Shown piece after piece: positions 1 to 7,037 of a DNA stretch of 44,177 nt; position 1 is the stretch's first letter, and each line of letters begins with the position of its first letter. The stretch spans positions 1 to 44,177 of the forward strand of contig CAZFCB010000005.1 of NCBI GenBank assembly GCA_964517585.1, written 5' to 3'. The notes below the pieces were generated by a model. It was not told where the DNA came from. It did not search any database and saw nothing but the letters and a program-made list of their open reading frames with translations. Position numbers and translations under genes: made by a program. This stretch comes from JAGORY01 sp964517585 (GTDB lineage: Bacteria; Patescibacteriota; Gracilibacteria; Peribacterales; Peribacteraceae).

Positions 1-183
1 GTTCCCACCAGGAGTCAGTACTCGCGGATAGAGATTGCATGTGTTGACGTGAGTAATCCTTCGTTGAAAACGACAGGCAGGGCAAAACGTAGGATGAGGC
101 ACGTGCATCTGTTCGTAAAATTCACTATCGGCGTCCTCAATGGTGAATGCCGTTGTACAATTCTGGCAGAACACCTGCTGCAT
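1..183 (-). CDS. Cysteine-rich zinc-ribbon protein, 3' part outside window
   Basis: The minus strand reads 61 codons from an ATG at 183 to the window edge without a stop. The visible N-terminus carries CQNC near residues 6-9 and CPAC near residues 34-37, followed by a basic FQRRI segment. The part between them includes EFYEQM and VPHPTF. This resembles an uncharacterised zinc-binding protein type I recall from CPR genomes (FY.KM.VP.P..CP.CR.QRR); that recollection is unverified. The start at 183 is preferred over an in-frame ATG at 207 because a TACCCT hexamer lies exactly 6 nt upstream, matching other starts in this window. Function unknown; nucleic-acid or protein binding is only a guess. 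Confidence 0.6.
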   Translation of the reverse strand, partial: MQQVFCQNCTTAFTIEDADSEFYEQMHVPHPTFCPACRFQRRITHVNTCNLYPRVLTPGGN

Positions 184-189
184 AGCTGC

Positions 190-195
190 AGGGTA
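190..195 (-). promoter_or_regulatory. Predicted -10 (TACCCT), 6 nt before zinc-ribbon ATG
   Basis: TACCCT on the minus strand ends 6 nt before the ATG at 183. No convincing -35 box is seen. The call rests on the repeated 6-7 nt spacing seen at other starts in the window. Confidence 0.35.
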
Positions 196-328
196 GCAAA
201 CTCTCATCAAATATGTGATGTGAAAGTTTGGGAATCTTTATAGTCTTGCGGGTCTAATACCTCGTAACTTTCTGTGTTTCCTTTACATCCGCAGCTGCGA
301 TGCTGCGTCGCAGATAGCATCTATGATT

Positions 329-355
329 CCGAGACGCGGCGTCTCGCCTGCGGGA
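329..355. repeat. 27-bp palindromic repeat, copy A (intergenic)
   Basis: An 8-bp inverted repeat CGAGACGC / GCGTCTCG with a single-G loop is followed by CCTGCGGGA. A second copy at 15890-15916 has the same layout. The stem differs only by paired changes (A to G on one arm, T to C on the other), so the hairpin is preserved. This copy lies in the spacer between the zinc-ribbon gene and the orphan gene at 446-775. The rest of the 184-445 spacer shows no credible gene. Confidence 0.7.
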
Positions 356-445
356 AAAGAGCGTACGTAATTTGGTTTTAGCATTGATTACGTTGATACT
401 GCGTCAGCTGCTGCTCGGTACATCACTGAAAAATTCGATGTGAAG

Positions 446-775
446 CTATGAAATTTTTGGTAGTGAATATTGTGCTTGCGTTTGAATCGGTACCCATTCA
501 GGCATGCGCAAAACAGCAGCAATAGCATTACAAGTGATTGCACTTATATCATCAGCGGATATGTGGCCTGTGATATGAGGATGCACTGAATCTGCACTAC
601 TCTTTATTAAATTACTTACTGAAGGTTCGCGTATCACTTCAAAAAGTTCAGTGGCATCTGCACAAGTATGTACTCCAATTGTTTGTAGGGCAGCAATAAG
701 GTTAGATCGTTCTGGAGCATCCCCCTCACGAGACATCGCTGCCATAAATGTATTGACTTTCTCTACTACATCCAT
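446..775 (-). CDS. Orphan protein, 109 aa, unknown function
   Basis: I do not recognise a family. The predicted product is a soluble, mixed alpha-type protein of 109 residues with no signal peptide or membrane segment and two isolated cysteines. The reading frame is supported mainly by an unusually good promoter directly before the ATG (TTGACA, 16-nt spacer, TATTAT, then 6 nt to the ATG), which implies a leaderless mRNA. It lies just downstream of tRNA-Thr on the same strand, and the -35 box begins 3 nt after the tRNA CCA end. Its composition looks more AT-rich than the neighbouring metabolic genes. It could be a lineage-specific gene or a recent acquisition. Confidence 0.55.
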   Translation of the reverse strand: MDVVEKVNTFMAAMSREGDAPERSNLIAALQTIGVHTCADATELFEVIREPSVSNLIKSSADSVHPHITGHISADDISAITCNAIAAVLRMPEWVPIQTQAQYSLPKIS

Positions 776-781
776 GATAGT

Positions 782-809
782 ATAATAGTATATCTTTCAT
801 GTATGTCAA
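782..809 (-). promoter_or_regulatory. Promoter TTGACA-N16-TATTAT, leaderless geometry
   Basis: On the minus strand TTGACA (804-809) and TATTAT (782-787) are separated by 16 nt. The TATTAT ends 6 nt before the ATG at 775, so transcription should begin at or next to the start codon. It is one of only a few promoters in the window with a consensus -35 box. Confidence 0.75.
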
Positions 810-812
810 TTT

Positions 813-887
813 TGGAGCCGCTGACCAGAATTGAACTGGTGACCCTTCCCTTACCATGGGAATGCTCTACCCCTGAGCTACAGCGGC
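813..887 (-). tRNA. tRNA-Thr (anticodon GGU)
   Basis: The minus strand folds into a complete cloverleaf. The acceptor stem GCCGCTG pairs with CAGCGGC, the D stem GCTC with GAGC, the anticodon stem TTCCC with GGGAA, and the T stem ACCAG with CTGGT around TTCAATT. The seven-base anticodon loop ATGGTAA gives anticodon GGT (plus-strand 853-855), reading ACC. The discriminator is U and the CCA end is encoded (813-815). There is no intron. Confidence 0.96.
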
Positions 888-968
888 GTGTTACTGACGG
901 ATGCACAATGATCAAGTGCTTTACCACTGCTTGCCGGCCGAAGCTCTTTCAGAGAAGGGCGAAGGCTG

Positions 969-981
969 GAGCTACAGCGGC
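969..981 (-). repeat. 13-nt repeat of the tRNA-Thr 5' end
   Basis: GCCGCTGTAGCTC, the first 13 nt of tRNA-Thr, recurs on the same strand 94 nt upstream of the tRNA. Similarity stops after these 13 nt. The surrounding 888-1019 spacer contains no gene. The copy may be a remnant of a tRNA-associated insertion or duplication, or it may be chance similarity of a common tRNA start. Confidence 0.5.
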
Positions 982-1019
982 TTATAGCCAACGGATATTG
1001 GTTGCAGAGACCTAAAATG

Positions 1020-1426
1020 TCAATTCTTGAGGCTTACTGTCTCAAGCCAGTTTTGTGGCGGCTCGCTACGAGCTCTACGCAGTGTATTCAGGAGTGTATG
1101 CAGTGAGAGAAGCGCACACTTGAATCTGCGTGGGCCAATGGGAACGCCGAGTAGCGCGTAGATTGCATCAGGTTTGAGCGCTTCAGCATCAGACACAGTC
1201 ATGCCAATAAGGTCTTCCGAGAGAAGCGACATAGCAGCTTGGCTGATGGCGCACCCTTCACCTCGCCACTTGATGTCCTTGATAATGCCGTCATTGATCT
1301 TGAGATCGATCGTGAGATCATCCCCGCAGGAAATATTTTCTTCTCTATGCGTCACAGCATCCGAAATTTCACCGGTATTTCGCGGATGTTTGTAGTGATC
1401 AAGGATGTTATCGGCGTAGAGATCCA
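1020..1426 (-). CDS. sufU: SufU-type Fe-S cluster assembly protein, N-terminus in gap
   Basis: SufU is the zinc-dependent sulfur acceptor of cysteine desulfurase SufS in cytosolic Fe-S cluster assembly. About 134 residues are visible, beginning DLYADNILDHYKHPRN, so only a few N-terminal residues are lost in the N run. The three conserved cysteines are visible in SCGDD, GEGCAIS and FKCALL, and the zinc-ligand aspartate follows the first. The stop codon is at 1020-1022. The gene lies directly downstream of sufS on the same strand, the usual SufS-SufU pairing of bacteria that lack a full IscU system. Its start and any overlap with sufS cannot be seen. Confidence 0.93.
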
Positions 1427-1526
1427 NNNNNNNNNNNNNNNNNNNNNNNNNNNNNNNNNNNNNNNNNNNNNNNNNNNNNNNNNNNNNNNNNNNNNNNNNN
1501 NNNNNNNNNNNNNNNNNNNNNNNNNN
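1427..1526. other. Assembly gap of 100 N across sufS/sufU junction
   Basis: The two flanks do not overlap, so sequence is genuinely missing. The visible SufS stops after residue 390 and SufU lacks only its first few residues. By the usual lengths of the two families roughly 60-110 bp are missing, so the N count is near the true size but is a placeholder. Confidence 0.95.
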
Positions 1527-2697
1527 CTTTCGTGTTATACGCAGCAACCGACAGCCGTGTGGAGGCCGGAATGCCGAGGAGTGCATGGAGTGGTTGCGTG
1601 CAATGATGCCCTGCCCGAAGACAGATACCTTCTTTTCCGAGGACGTCTGTGAGGTCATGGGGATGGATGCCATCGATGACGAAGCTAATACATCCTCTTC
1701 GTTTCGCTTCGTCGGTTGTACCAAGAATTCTGATACCAGCAATTTTTTGCAGCGATAATAGTGCGTGTGATATCAGCATGGCTTCGTGCCTTTCTATGTC
1801 CTGTCGGCCAGTTTTTTCGGTCCATTCCAGTGCCGCCGCAAGTCCGACCGCATCTGCTGAAGCAACGGTGCCGGCTTCAAATTTTCGCGGTAGCTCAGCG
1901 CATGTGAAGTCCTGCAGTGTGACACTCTGGATCATGTCACCACCACCAAGGAATGGAGGCATCTTCTGCAGGAGCTCAGCCTTTCCGTACAGCACGCCAA
2001 TTCCTGTTGGTCCATATGTTTTATGGCCGGAGAAAGCCAAAAAATCACAATCGAGTTTTTGTACATCGATGACTGCATGTGCTGCTTGTTGTGAGGCGTC
2101 CACGAGAACAGCTGCACCGTTTTTATGCGCGAGATCGATGATATCTTTCAGTGGTTGCATCGTTCCAAGCACGTTACTGAGTCCGCTGACGGACACGAGT
2201 TTTGTTGTTCCTTTTTCAAGAATATTCTTGGTTTCGTTGAGATCAATAAATCCATCGGCTGTGATCGGCAACCAGTCAAGTCCAATGCCATGTCGTTTCT
2301 CAAGCTGCATCCATGGAACGATGTTGCTGTGGTGTTCGAGCATCGAGATTGCAATACGGTCATTTTTTTGCAGAGTCTCTCCAAAACTATGCGCAACGAG
2401 GTTGATGGCTTCTGTCGCATTCTTTGTGAAGATGATTTCGTACGCATGTTGTGCGTTTAAAAATTTTCGAACGATGTCGCGTGCCTTGTCATGCATCACT
2501 GTCGCTTCTTCCGCAAGTGCATGCACTCCGCGGTTAACGTTTGCGTTTTTCGTTACATAGAAATCCGTCATTGCATCGATCACACTCTGTGGTTTTTGGC
2601 TCGTGGCAGCGTTATCAAGGTAGCAGAGCGGATAACCCCCAACAGTTTTTGCGAGAATCGGGAATTGCCGGCGGATCACTGTCGTGTCGTAGGTCAT
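1527..2697 (-). CDS. sufS: Cysteine desulfurase SufS, C-terminus in gap
   Basis: A PLP-dependent group II cysteine desulfurase that takes sulfur from L-cysteine and passes it to SufU for Fe-S cluster assembly. The PLP lysine is K226 in AFSGHKTYGP, and the catalytic cysteine is C366 in RAGHHCTQP. YLDNAATSQKP at residues 26-36 is the typical N-terminal signature. About 390 residues are visible; 15-20 C-terminal residues are lost in the N run. The ATG at 2697 is chosen because the family normally begins a short way before this signature and because a TATACT hexamer lies 9 nt upstream. The longer upstream frame has no family similarity. It is divergent from the membrane glycosyltransferase gene at 2785. 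Confidence 0.95.
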
Positions 2698-2706
2698 TGA
2701 GCAAAG

Positions 2707-2712
2707 AGTATA
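2707..2712 (-). promoter_or_regulatory. Predicted -10 (TATACT) of sufSU
   Basis: TATACT, preceded directly by TG, ends 9 nt before the sufS ATG, giving a predicted leader of only 2-3 nt. No clear -35 box. Confidence 0.45.
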
Positions 2713-2771
2713 CAGTAGCCCTATAGGCTCTGGTTCTAGGATTTTGCATCGTCTCTCTACTTCTTTTCCTG

Positions 2772-2777
2772 TACCAT
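2772..2777 (+). promoter_or_regulatory. Predicted -10 (TACCAT), 7 nt before ATG at 2785
   Basis: TACCAT, preceded directly by TG, ends 7 nt before the ATG at 2785. The same hexamer with 6-nt spacing precedes idi. Confidence 0.4.
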
Positions 2778-2784
2778 TTCGGCC

Positions 2785-5784
2785 ATGACTCAACGCACCA
2801 TCGTGATTCTCAGCTTTGCTTTATTCGTCTGCGCCCTTCTGTGGGGCGGCTTCAGTCTCATTGTGTATCTCGGAATCCCCATTCATCAACTTGTATATTC
2901 TACTGGTGAGGACATCCAAACGTGGGATCTTGCGTGCGGTACCAGTGCGACAAATACGGTGTACCTCTGTCGAGGTGCATCGGTATTCTTCCCATTTCTC
3001 ATTGCAGCGTTAAGGATGGCGAGCCCGTTTTATATGTACATCGTTCTCTCCGGTCTGATGTTTGGAGGAGTTGTCCTGTACGCAGGATTTCAGACTGGGC
3101 GTTTTGAACGTACTTTCAAGACAAACGCGCTGATGATTAGCCTCCTGAGTATTGCCGCCGTTTGGTTGATCGGTACAACTTTTTCTATTGGTTCACTCTA
3201 TAATCTCAATACGCCGGAGAATGCAAAAATTACCGATGTGAATGGTCAGAGAGTTTTGCCATCATTTCGCCGTTTCTTTGAACCTACGCCACAAGTGTAT
3301 GGGGGAGCGGGGGAGCAGGCACTGTTTGAATTGCGGTCGAACTACGAATTCCTCCTTGCGCGTGGGTGTTTGCACGACACAGGTGTGCAGACACAGAATG
3401 GTGCAAAACTCTATGACTTGCGGCTCTGGTGTATGCAGTTCAGTTTCTTTGACCGAGCAGGAACACAGATTCTCATGGTCCTCTTTTTCCTCTTTAACTT
3501 GCTCATTCTGGGGCGTCTTCTTATAACGAAAGTCATCAGTTACCAGACAGACAATACCCTTCTCTTGGCATGCCTTTCCATTGGGGTCGGTGCACTTGGC
3601 TGGGTCGTTATTCTGTGGTCGATGGGTCTTGTTGCTTTACTTCAGACTCTACCCATTCGTCTGTTGTTCTTTGGTATGCCACTTCTTCTGTTTCCACAGA
3701 GCGTTTGGTGGATCAGGAAGATGATGCAGAAAAATATTTCTGTCACTTTTTCACTGCGTAGTTGGCACTTATTTTTGGTTTGGCTTCTCATTTCGTATGT
3801 TGCTCTCAACTTTTTCAATGTCGTCCGACCGTTTCCCATTGGATGGGATGACCTTGGAAGTTACTTGAATCGTCCACGTCTTCTCGCAAGTTATGGGTAT
3901 TTTATTCCTTCCATGTCGCAGTTTCAGTGGGAGTACCTGACGTCACTCGGGTTCCTTTTGTTCGGATACGACAGTTGGATTGGTTCAACGTTCGCAATGG
4001 AAATCAACTGGGCTGCAGGCATGATTTCCGTGCTCGTCGTGTACGCATTTGGTCGTCGCCTGTTCGGTCGTGGCCGCGGCATTCTTTCTGCCATGCTGTA
4101 CTACTTCCTGCCGATGACGGGTCACTTCTCGTTTGCAGACATGAAGATTGATAATGCGTCTTTCTTCACGACTGCACTCGGTGTCATGGCAGTCTTCGCA
4201 TTTCTCTTTCCTGCAAAAGATACGAATGAATCCGTGGGGACTCGCGATCCACGCCTACTGGTCATTGCCGGTCTCATGCTTGGTTTTAGCTTTGCCATTA
4301 AACCAACTGCCATCCTTGGCATCGTGATGGTTCTGAGCATTCTTGTCGGAGCTCTTACTGGCCCCATTGGTTTTACGGGAGCAATCGTCGCTGGCTTTGG
4401 CGTCTTACAGAAATTCGGCGCGATCAATGTTACTGAAGTCTTCAAGCGTGCCCTTATCTCTGCGACCGGATACGATCTCATTCTTGCATATTCAGTTCTC
4501 ATCGTCGGTATCGGCCTCATCGCATTGGCTGTGTACAAAAACCGTGAGTCGCTCAAGCCGCTTCTTGTTTCAGTTGGTTGTCTTTCCCTCGGCATGGCCG
4601 TATCGGTGGCGCCATGGATGCTCAATAACATAGCAATTACTCGTGGTTACAATCTTACGGGATACATAATAGCTACGGACAAAGCAGCATTTGTTGCAGC
4701 GGCAAAGGCGAGTACACCGGGTCATTTGAATGTTGGAACAATGCTGACTGCAAATGATACCGTAGGTCCACAGGTGTTCTATGGTCAAAAGGAAGATGTT
4801 ATGGCCATTGGTTTACCTGATACCGTTCCGGTGCGATACCTCCCACCTGGATTGAAACTCGATCCTAAAAATGCTGCGTGCATGTCTTCTGCCCGTACTG
4901 AAGAGTTAGATCGTTACTGGGGATTTGGCAGGGGCATATCACATTACATAGGTCTTGCATGGCGCCAAGTGATGAATGCAGATTCTTTTGGCTACTACGT
5001 AACGTTAGCTCCTATTCTTTTGCTATTTCCACTACTTCTTCTCCTCCCATTCTTTTGGTCCAAAGAAGGGAAGTGGCTTCGGTTACTCTTTGTTGGTACT
5101 TTTGTATTTTTCGTACAGTGGTCATTCGCGGCAAATGGAGTTCCTTGGTACGGCATTGGGATGTTCCTTGGATTTGCGATCTGTCTTGAAGCACTCATTG
5201 TCTATGCTCCGGATTCACCGAACCGGAGTCTTCTACGATTTTTGTGTGTGATGAGCATCATCATTTGTCTTGTGAACCGTCTCTGGCAGTTCGATTCCCA
5301 GAAAAATCTTTTCGAATATCCACTCGGGAAAATCACTGCTTCGGCACTGCGAGAGGTGACTATTCCGAATTACGACGATATTCGGGAAAGTGTCGTAAGT
5401 CGTCACGAAACCATGACTCAGACGCCTTACACATATCGTATTGGTACGTTTATCTCGTATTTCATTCCGCGTAATCGTGAAATTTTCCCTATGGCAGATC
5501 ACCAGATGAACTTTTTCAACTGTATCAACCAAGAGCTTGATCACACACTGACTCTTAAGCGTCTTCATGCGCTTGGTTTCAATAGTATTATCTTTGATAC
5601 GAATACACATACGATCGAAAAAGATCCTAATGGCTCTCTCCATAAAAAAGTTGCCAAGTTCCTCGATTTTGCCAATGACCCTGCCATCAATCTCAACATC
5701 GTAGTAAATGATCCTGGGAATGGCATTGCTTACATTATTCTGCCAACTGCTGATGATAGTGCTGAGGCAACACCGAAGCCATGA
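2785..5784 (+). CDS. Large polytopic membrane glycosyltransferase, GT39/ArnT-like
   Basis: A 999-residue protein with many hydrophobic segments. The organisation suggests a lipid-linked sugar transferase of the GT-C fold, which uses polyprenyl-phosphate sugars on the outer face of the membrane. The best catalytic-motif candidate is the acidic pair in PIGWDDLGSY near residue 353, followed by membrane segments and RRLFGRGRG near residue 420, as in GT39-like proteins. Large soluble-looking stretches lie near residues 150-220 and in the C-terminal 150 residues. It is first in an operon with a polyprenyl-phosphate GT2 and a DUF2304 protein (ATGA overlap), a context that would supply its donor. The acceptor, protein or glycan, cannot be told from sequence. 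Confidence 0.75.
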   Translation: MTQRTIVILSFALFVCALLWGGFSLIVYLGIPIHQLVYSTGEDIQTWDLACGTSATNTVYLCRGASVFFPFLIAALRMASPFYMYIVLSGLMFGGVVLYAGFQTGRFERTFKTNALMISLLSIAAVWLIGTTFSIGSLYNLNTPENAKITDVNGQRVLPSFRRFFEPTPQVYGGAGEQALFELRSNYEFLLARGCLHDTGVQTQNGAKLYDLRLWCMQFSFFDRAGTQILMVLFFLFNLLILGRLLITKVISYQTDNTLLLACLSIGVGALGWVVILWSMGLVALLQTLPIRLLFFGMPLLLFPQSVWWIRKMMQKNISVTFSLRSWHLFLVWLLISYVALNFFNVVRPFPIGWDDLGSYLNRPRLLASYGYFIPSMSQFQWEYLTSLGFLLFGYDSWIGSTFAMEINWAAGMISVLVVYAFGRRLFGRGRGILSAMLYYFLPMTGHFSFADMKIDNASFFTTALGVMAVFAFLFPAKDTNESVGTRDPRLLVIAGLMLGFSFAIKPTAILGIVMVLSILVGALTGPIGFTGAIVAGFGVLQKFGAINVTEVFKRALISATGYDLILAYSVLIVGIGLIALAVYKNRESLKPLLVSVGCLSLGMAVSVAPWMLNNIAITRGYNLTGYIIATDKAAFVAAAKASTPGHLNVGTMLTANDTVGPQVFYGQKEDVMAIGLPDTVPVRYLPPGLKLDPKNAACMSSARTEELDRYWGFGRGISHYIGLAWRQVMNADSFGYYVTLAPILLLFPLLLLLPFFWSKEGKWLRLLFVGTFVFFVQWSFAANGVPWYGIGMFLGFAICLEALIVYAPDSPNRSLLRFLCVMSIIICLVNRLWQFDSQKNLFEYPLGKITASALREVTIPNYDDIRESVVSRHETMTQTPYTYRIGTFISYFIPRNREIFPMADHQMNFFNCINQELDHTLTLKRLHALGFNSIIFDTNTHTIEKDPNGSLHKKVAKFLDFANDPAINLNIVVNDPGNGIAYIILPTADDSAEATPKP

Positions 5785-6449
5785 GAGTCGCTGCTGTCAT
5801 TCCGGCATACAATGAAGCAACACGCATCGCCGCAGTTGTCCGCGGGGCAAAGCAATACACGGATGAAGTGATCGTCGTTGTGGATGGTGCAACAGATAAT
5901 ACTGAGCACATTGCCCGCGACGCTGGCGCCACTGTTCTTCGTCACTTCCAAAACTGTGGAGCAGGTGCCGCAACTATGACTGGCCTAGAGGCTGCTCGTA
6001 GACGCGGTTTTGATATTGCAATAACTCTGGACGCAGATGGCCAGCATTCTACGGCCGATATTCCACGGCTCGTCGAAGCGTTGATTGAGCAAAACGCAGA
6101 TCTTGTGATTGCGAATCGTTTTGGCCGAAAAAATACGATTCCCTTCGTGCGGAGAATAGCCAATACCATCGGCAACCTCATTACATTAGCCGCAACTGGC
6201 ATCTATCTTCCAGACACGCAGTGTGGTTTTAAGGTGTTTGGCCCTAAAGCACTCGCCGAGATTCAACTCAAGATGTCTGGGTTCGAATTTTGCACAGAGG
6301 TCATTCGTGAAGCTGCCAAAAATCACTGGAAGATCGTTTCAGTTCCTTCAAAAGTGGTATATTCGGAGTATACACTCGCAAAAGGCCAGTCATTCGCAAG
6401 CGGACTCAGAACAGCCGCTAAAATACTTCTTCGCACCTTTCTCCGATGA
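5781..6449 (+). CDS. GT2 polyprenyl-phosphate glycosyltransferase (DPM1/GtrB-like)
   Basis: A 222-residue GT-A enzyme predicted to transfer a sugar from a nucleotide donor to polyprenyl phosphate at the cytoplasmic face. VIPAYNEATRI near residue 6, VVVDGATDNT near residue 33 and the metal-binding TLDADGQH near residue 78 are typical of the dolichol-phosphate-mannose synthase branch. Also visible are FRNQ-region-like RFGRKN and the CGFKVF segment near residue 147. There is no C-terminal membrane domain, which fits the adjacent DUF2304 membrane protein acting as a partner. Its ATG overlaps the previous stop as ATGA, implying translational coupling. The sugar transferred is unknown. Confidence 0.88.
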   Translation: MRVAAVIPAYNEATRIAAVVRGAKQYTDEVIVVVDGATDNTEHIARDAGATVLRHFQNCGAGAATMTGLEAARRRGFDIAITLDADGQHSTADIPRLVEALIEQNADLVIANRFGRKNTIPFVRRIANTIGNLITLAATGIYLPDTQCGFKVFGPKALAEIQLKMSGFEFCTEVIREAAKNHWKIVSVPSKVVYSEYTLAKGQSFASGLRTAAKILLRTFLR

Positions 6450-6832
6450 TCCAATTCGAATACACCCCATATCAAATCGTCGTTCCACTCTTCAGCTTTC
6501 TCATGGTGGTGTATGCGTGGAATCTTGTCGTTCGACATAAAAAGACGATCTGGGAGGGCGGTCTTTGGACTGTGTTCTGGTGTGCCATAGCCTACATTTC
6601 GTTAGTTCCAAGCAGCCTGCAGTACCTCAGCCAAATTACAGGCATCAAGAAAAATGAAAATGCCGCTACTATTACAGCAATCGGCGTGCTGTTTTTCATC
6701 GTCTTTTACATCATCATCCGTCTTGAGGAACTCGAGCAGCGACTTACGAAGATGGTTCGCGACAGAGCGCTTGCGGATGCGGGGATTCCCCCTTCGGCGT
6801 CCAAGAATGAGCAGATAGAAGGTAGCGTGTAG
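6446..6832 (+). CDS. DUF2304 family small membrane protein
   Basis: A 128-residue protein with three predicted membrane helices (near residues 10-28, 38-56 and 70-92). The cytoplasmic C-terminus begins RLEELEQRLTKMVRDRAL, likely coiled-coil. The hydrophobic pattern and this tail are characteristic of DUF2304 proteins, which commonly sit beside polyprenyl-phosphate GT2 enzymes. It overlaps the GT2 stop as ATGA. The likely role is membrane partner of that GT2, or a small flippase-like component; this is inferred from neighbourhood only. Confidence 0.8.
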   Translation: MIQFEYTPYQIVVPLFSFLMVVYAWNLVVRHKKTIWEGGLWTVFWCAIAYISLVPSSLQYLSQITGIKKNENAATITAIGVLFFIVFYIIIRLEELEQRLTKMVRDRALADAGIPPSASKNEQIEGSV

Positions 6833-6942
6833 AATAGATGTAAGCATTTTTCATATTTGAGCTTCTCACTGTTGCCTACTACTCGCTCGTGAAAACCATT
6901 CTCCTCATAAGTCCGTATTGGCAAGAGGAACATCGCTCGATT

Positions 6943-6975
6943 CACGGAAAGAAAACCTACGGTTTTCCTTCCGTG
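6943..6975. repeat. 15-bp hairpin inside the insert
   Basis: CACGGAAAGAAAACC (6943-6957) pairs with GGTTTTCCTTCCGTG (6961-6975) with one mismatch around a TAC loop. It has no following T run, so it is not a standard terminator. Confidence 0.7.
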
Positions 6976-7005
6976 GGCCATCCTTTCCCTAGTTGGAGTG
7001 GCTCC

Positions 7006-7037
7006 AGGCAGGCGGAGCCTGCCTTCGCCAATTTTTT
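7006..7037 (+). terminator. Terminator-like hairpin inside the insert
   Basis: AGGCAGGC (7006-7013) pairs with GCCTGCCT (7017-7024) around a GGA loop. A T-rich stretch with six consecutive T lies at 7032-7037. The T run begins 7 nt after the stem, farther than in a canonical intrinsic terminator, so termination activity is uncertain. Confidence 0.35.

Noticed and set aside
49..243. Open frame of 64 codons on the plus strand
   Set aside because: It is antisense to the zinc-ribbon gene, whose cysteine pattern is convincing.
803..1015. Open frame of 70 codons on the plus strand
   Set aside because: It runs through the tRNA-Thr gene in antisense and has no promoter or protein similarity.
1427..1526. 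Considered as a second false gap like 18418-18517
   Set aside because: The flanks share no overlap and both sufS and sufU lack residues here, so sequence is missing.
1649..2560. 303-codon open frame antisense to sufS
   Set aside because: sufS motifs on the other strand are complete; this is a serine/cysteine-rich shadow.
4122..4631. 169-codon open frame antisense to the GT39-like gene
   Set aside because: Low-complexity, proline/arginine-rich shadow of a membrane-protein gene with no recognisable motif.
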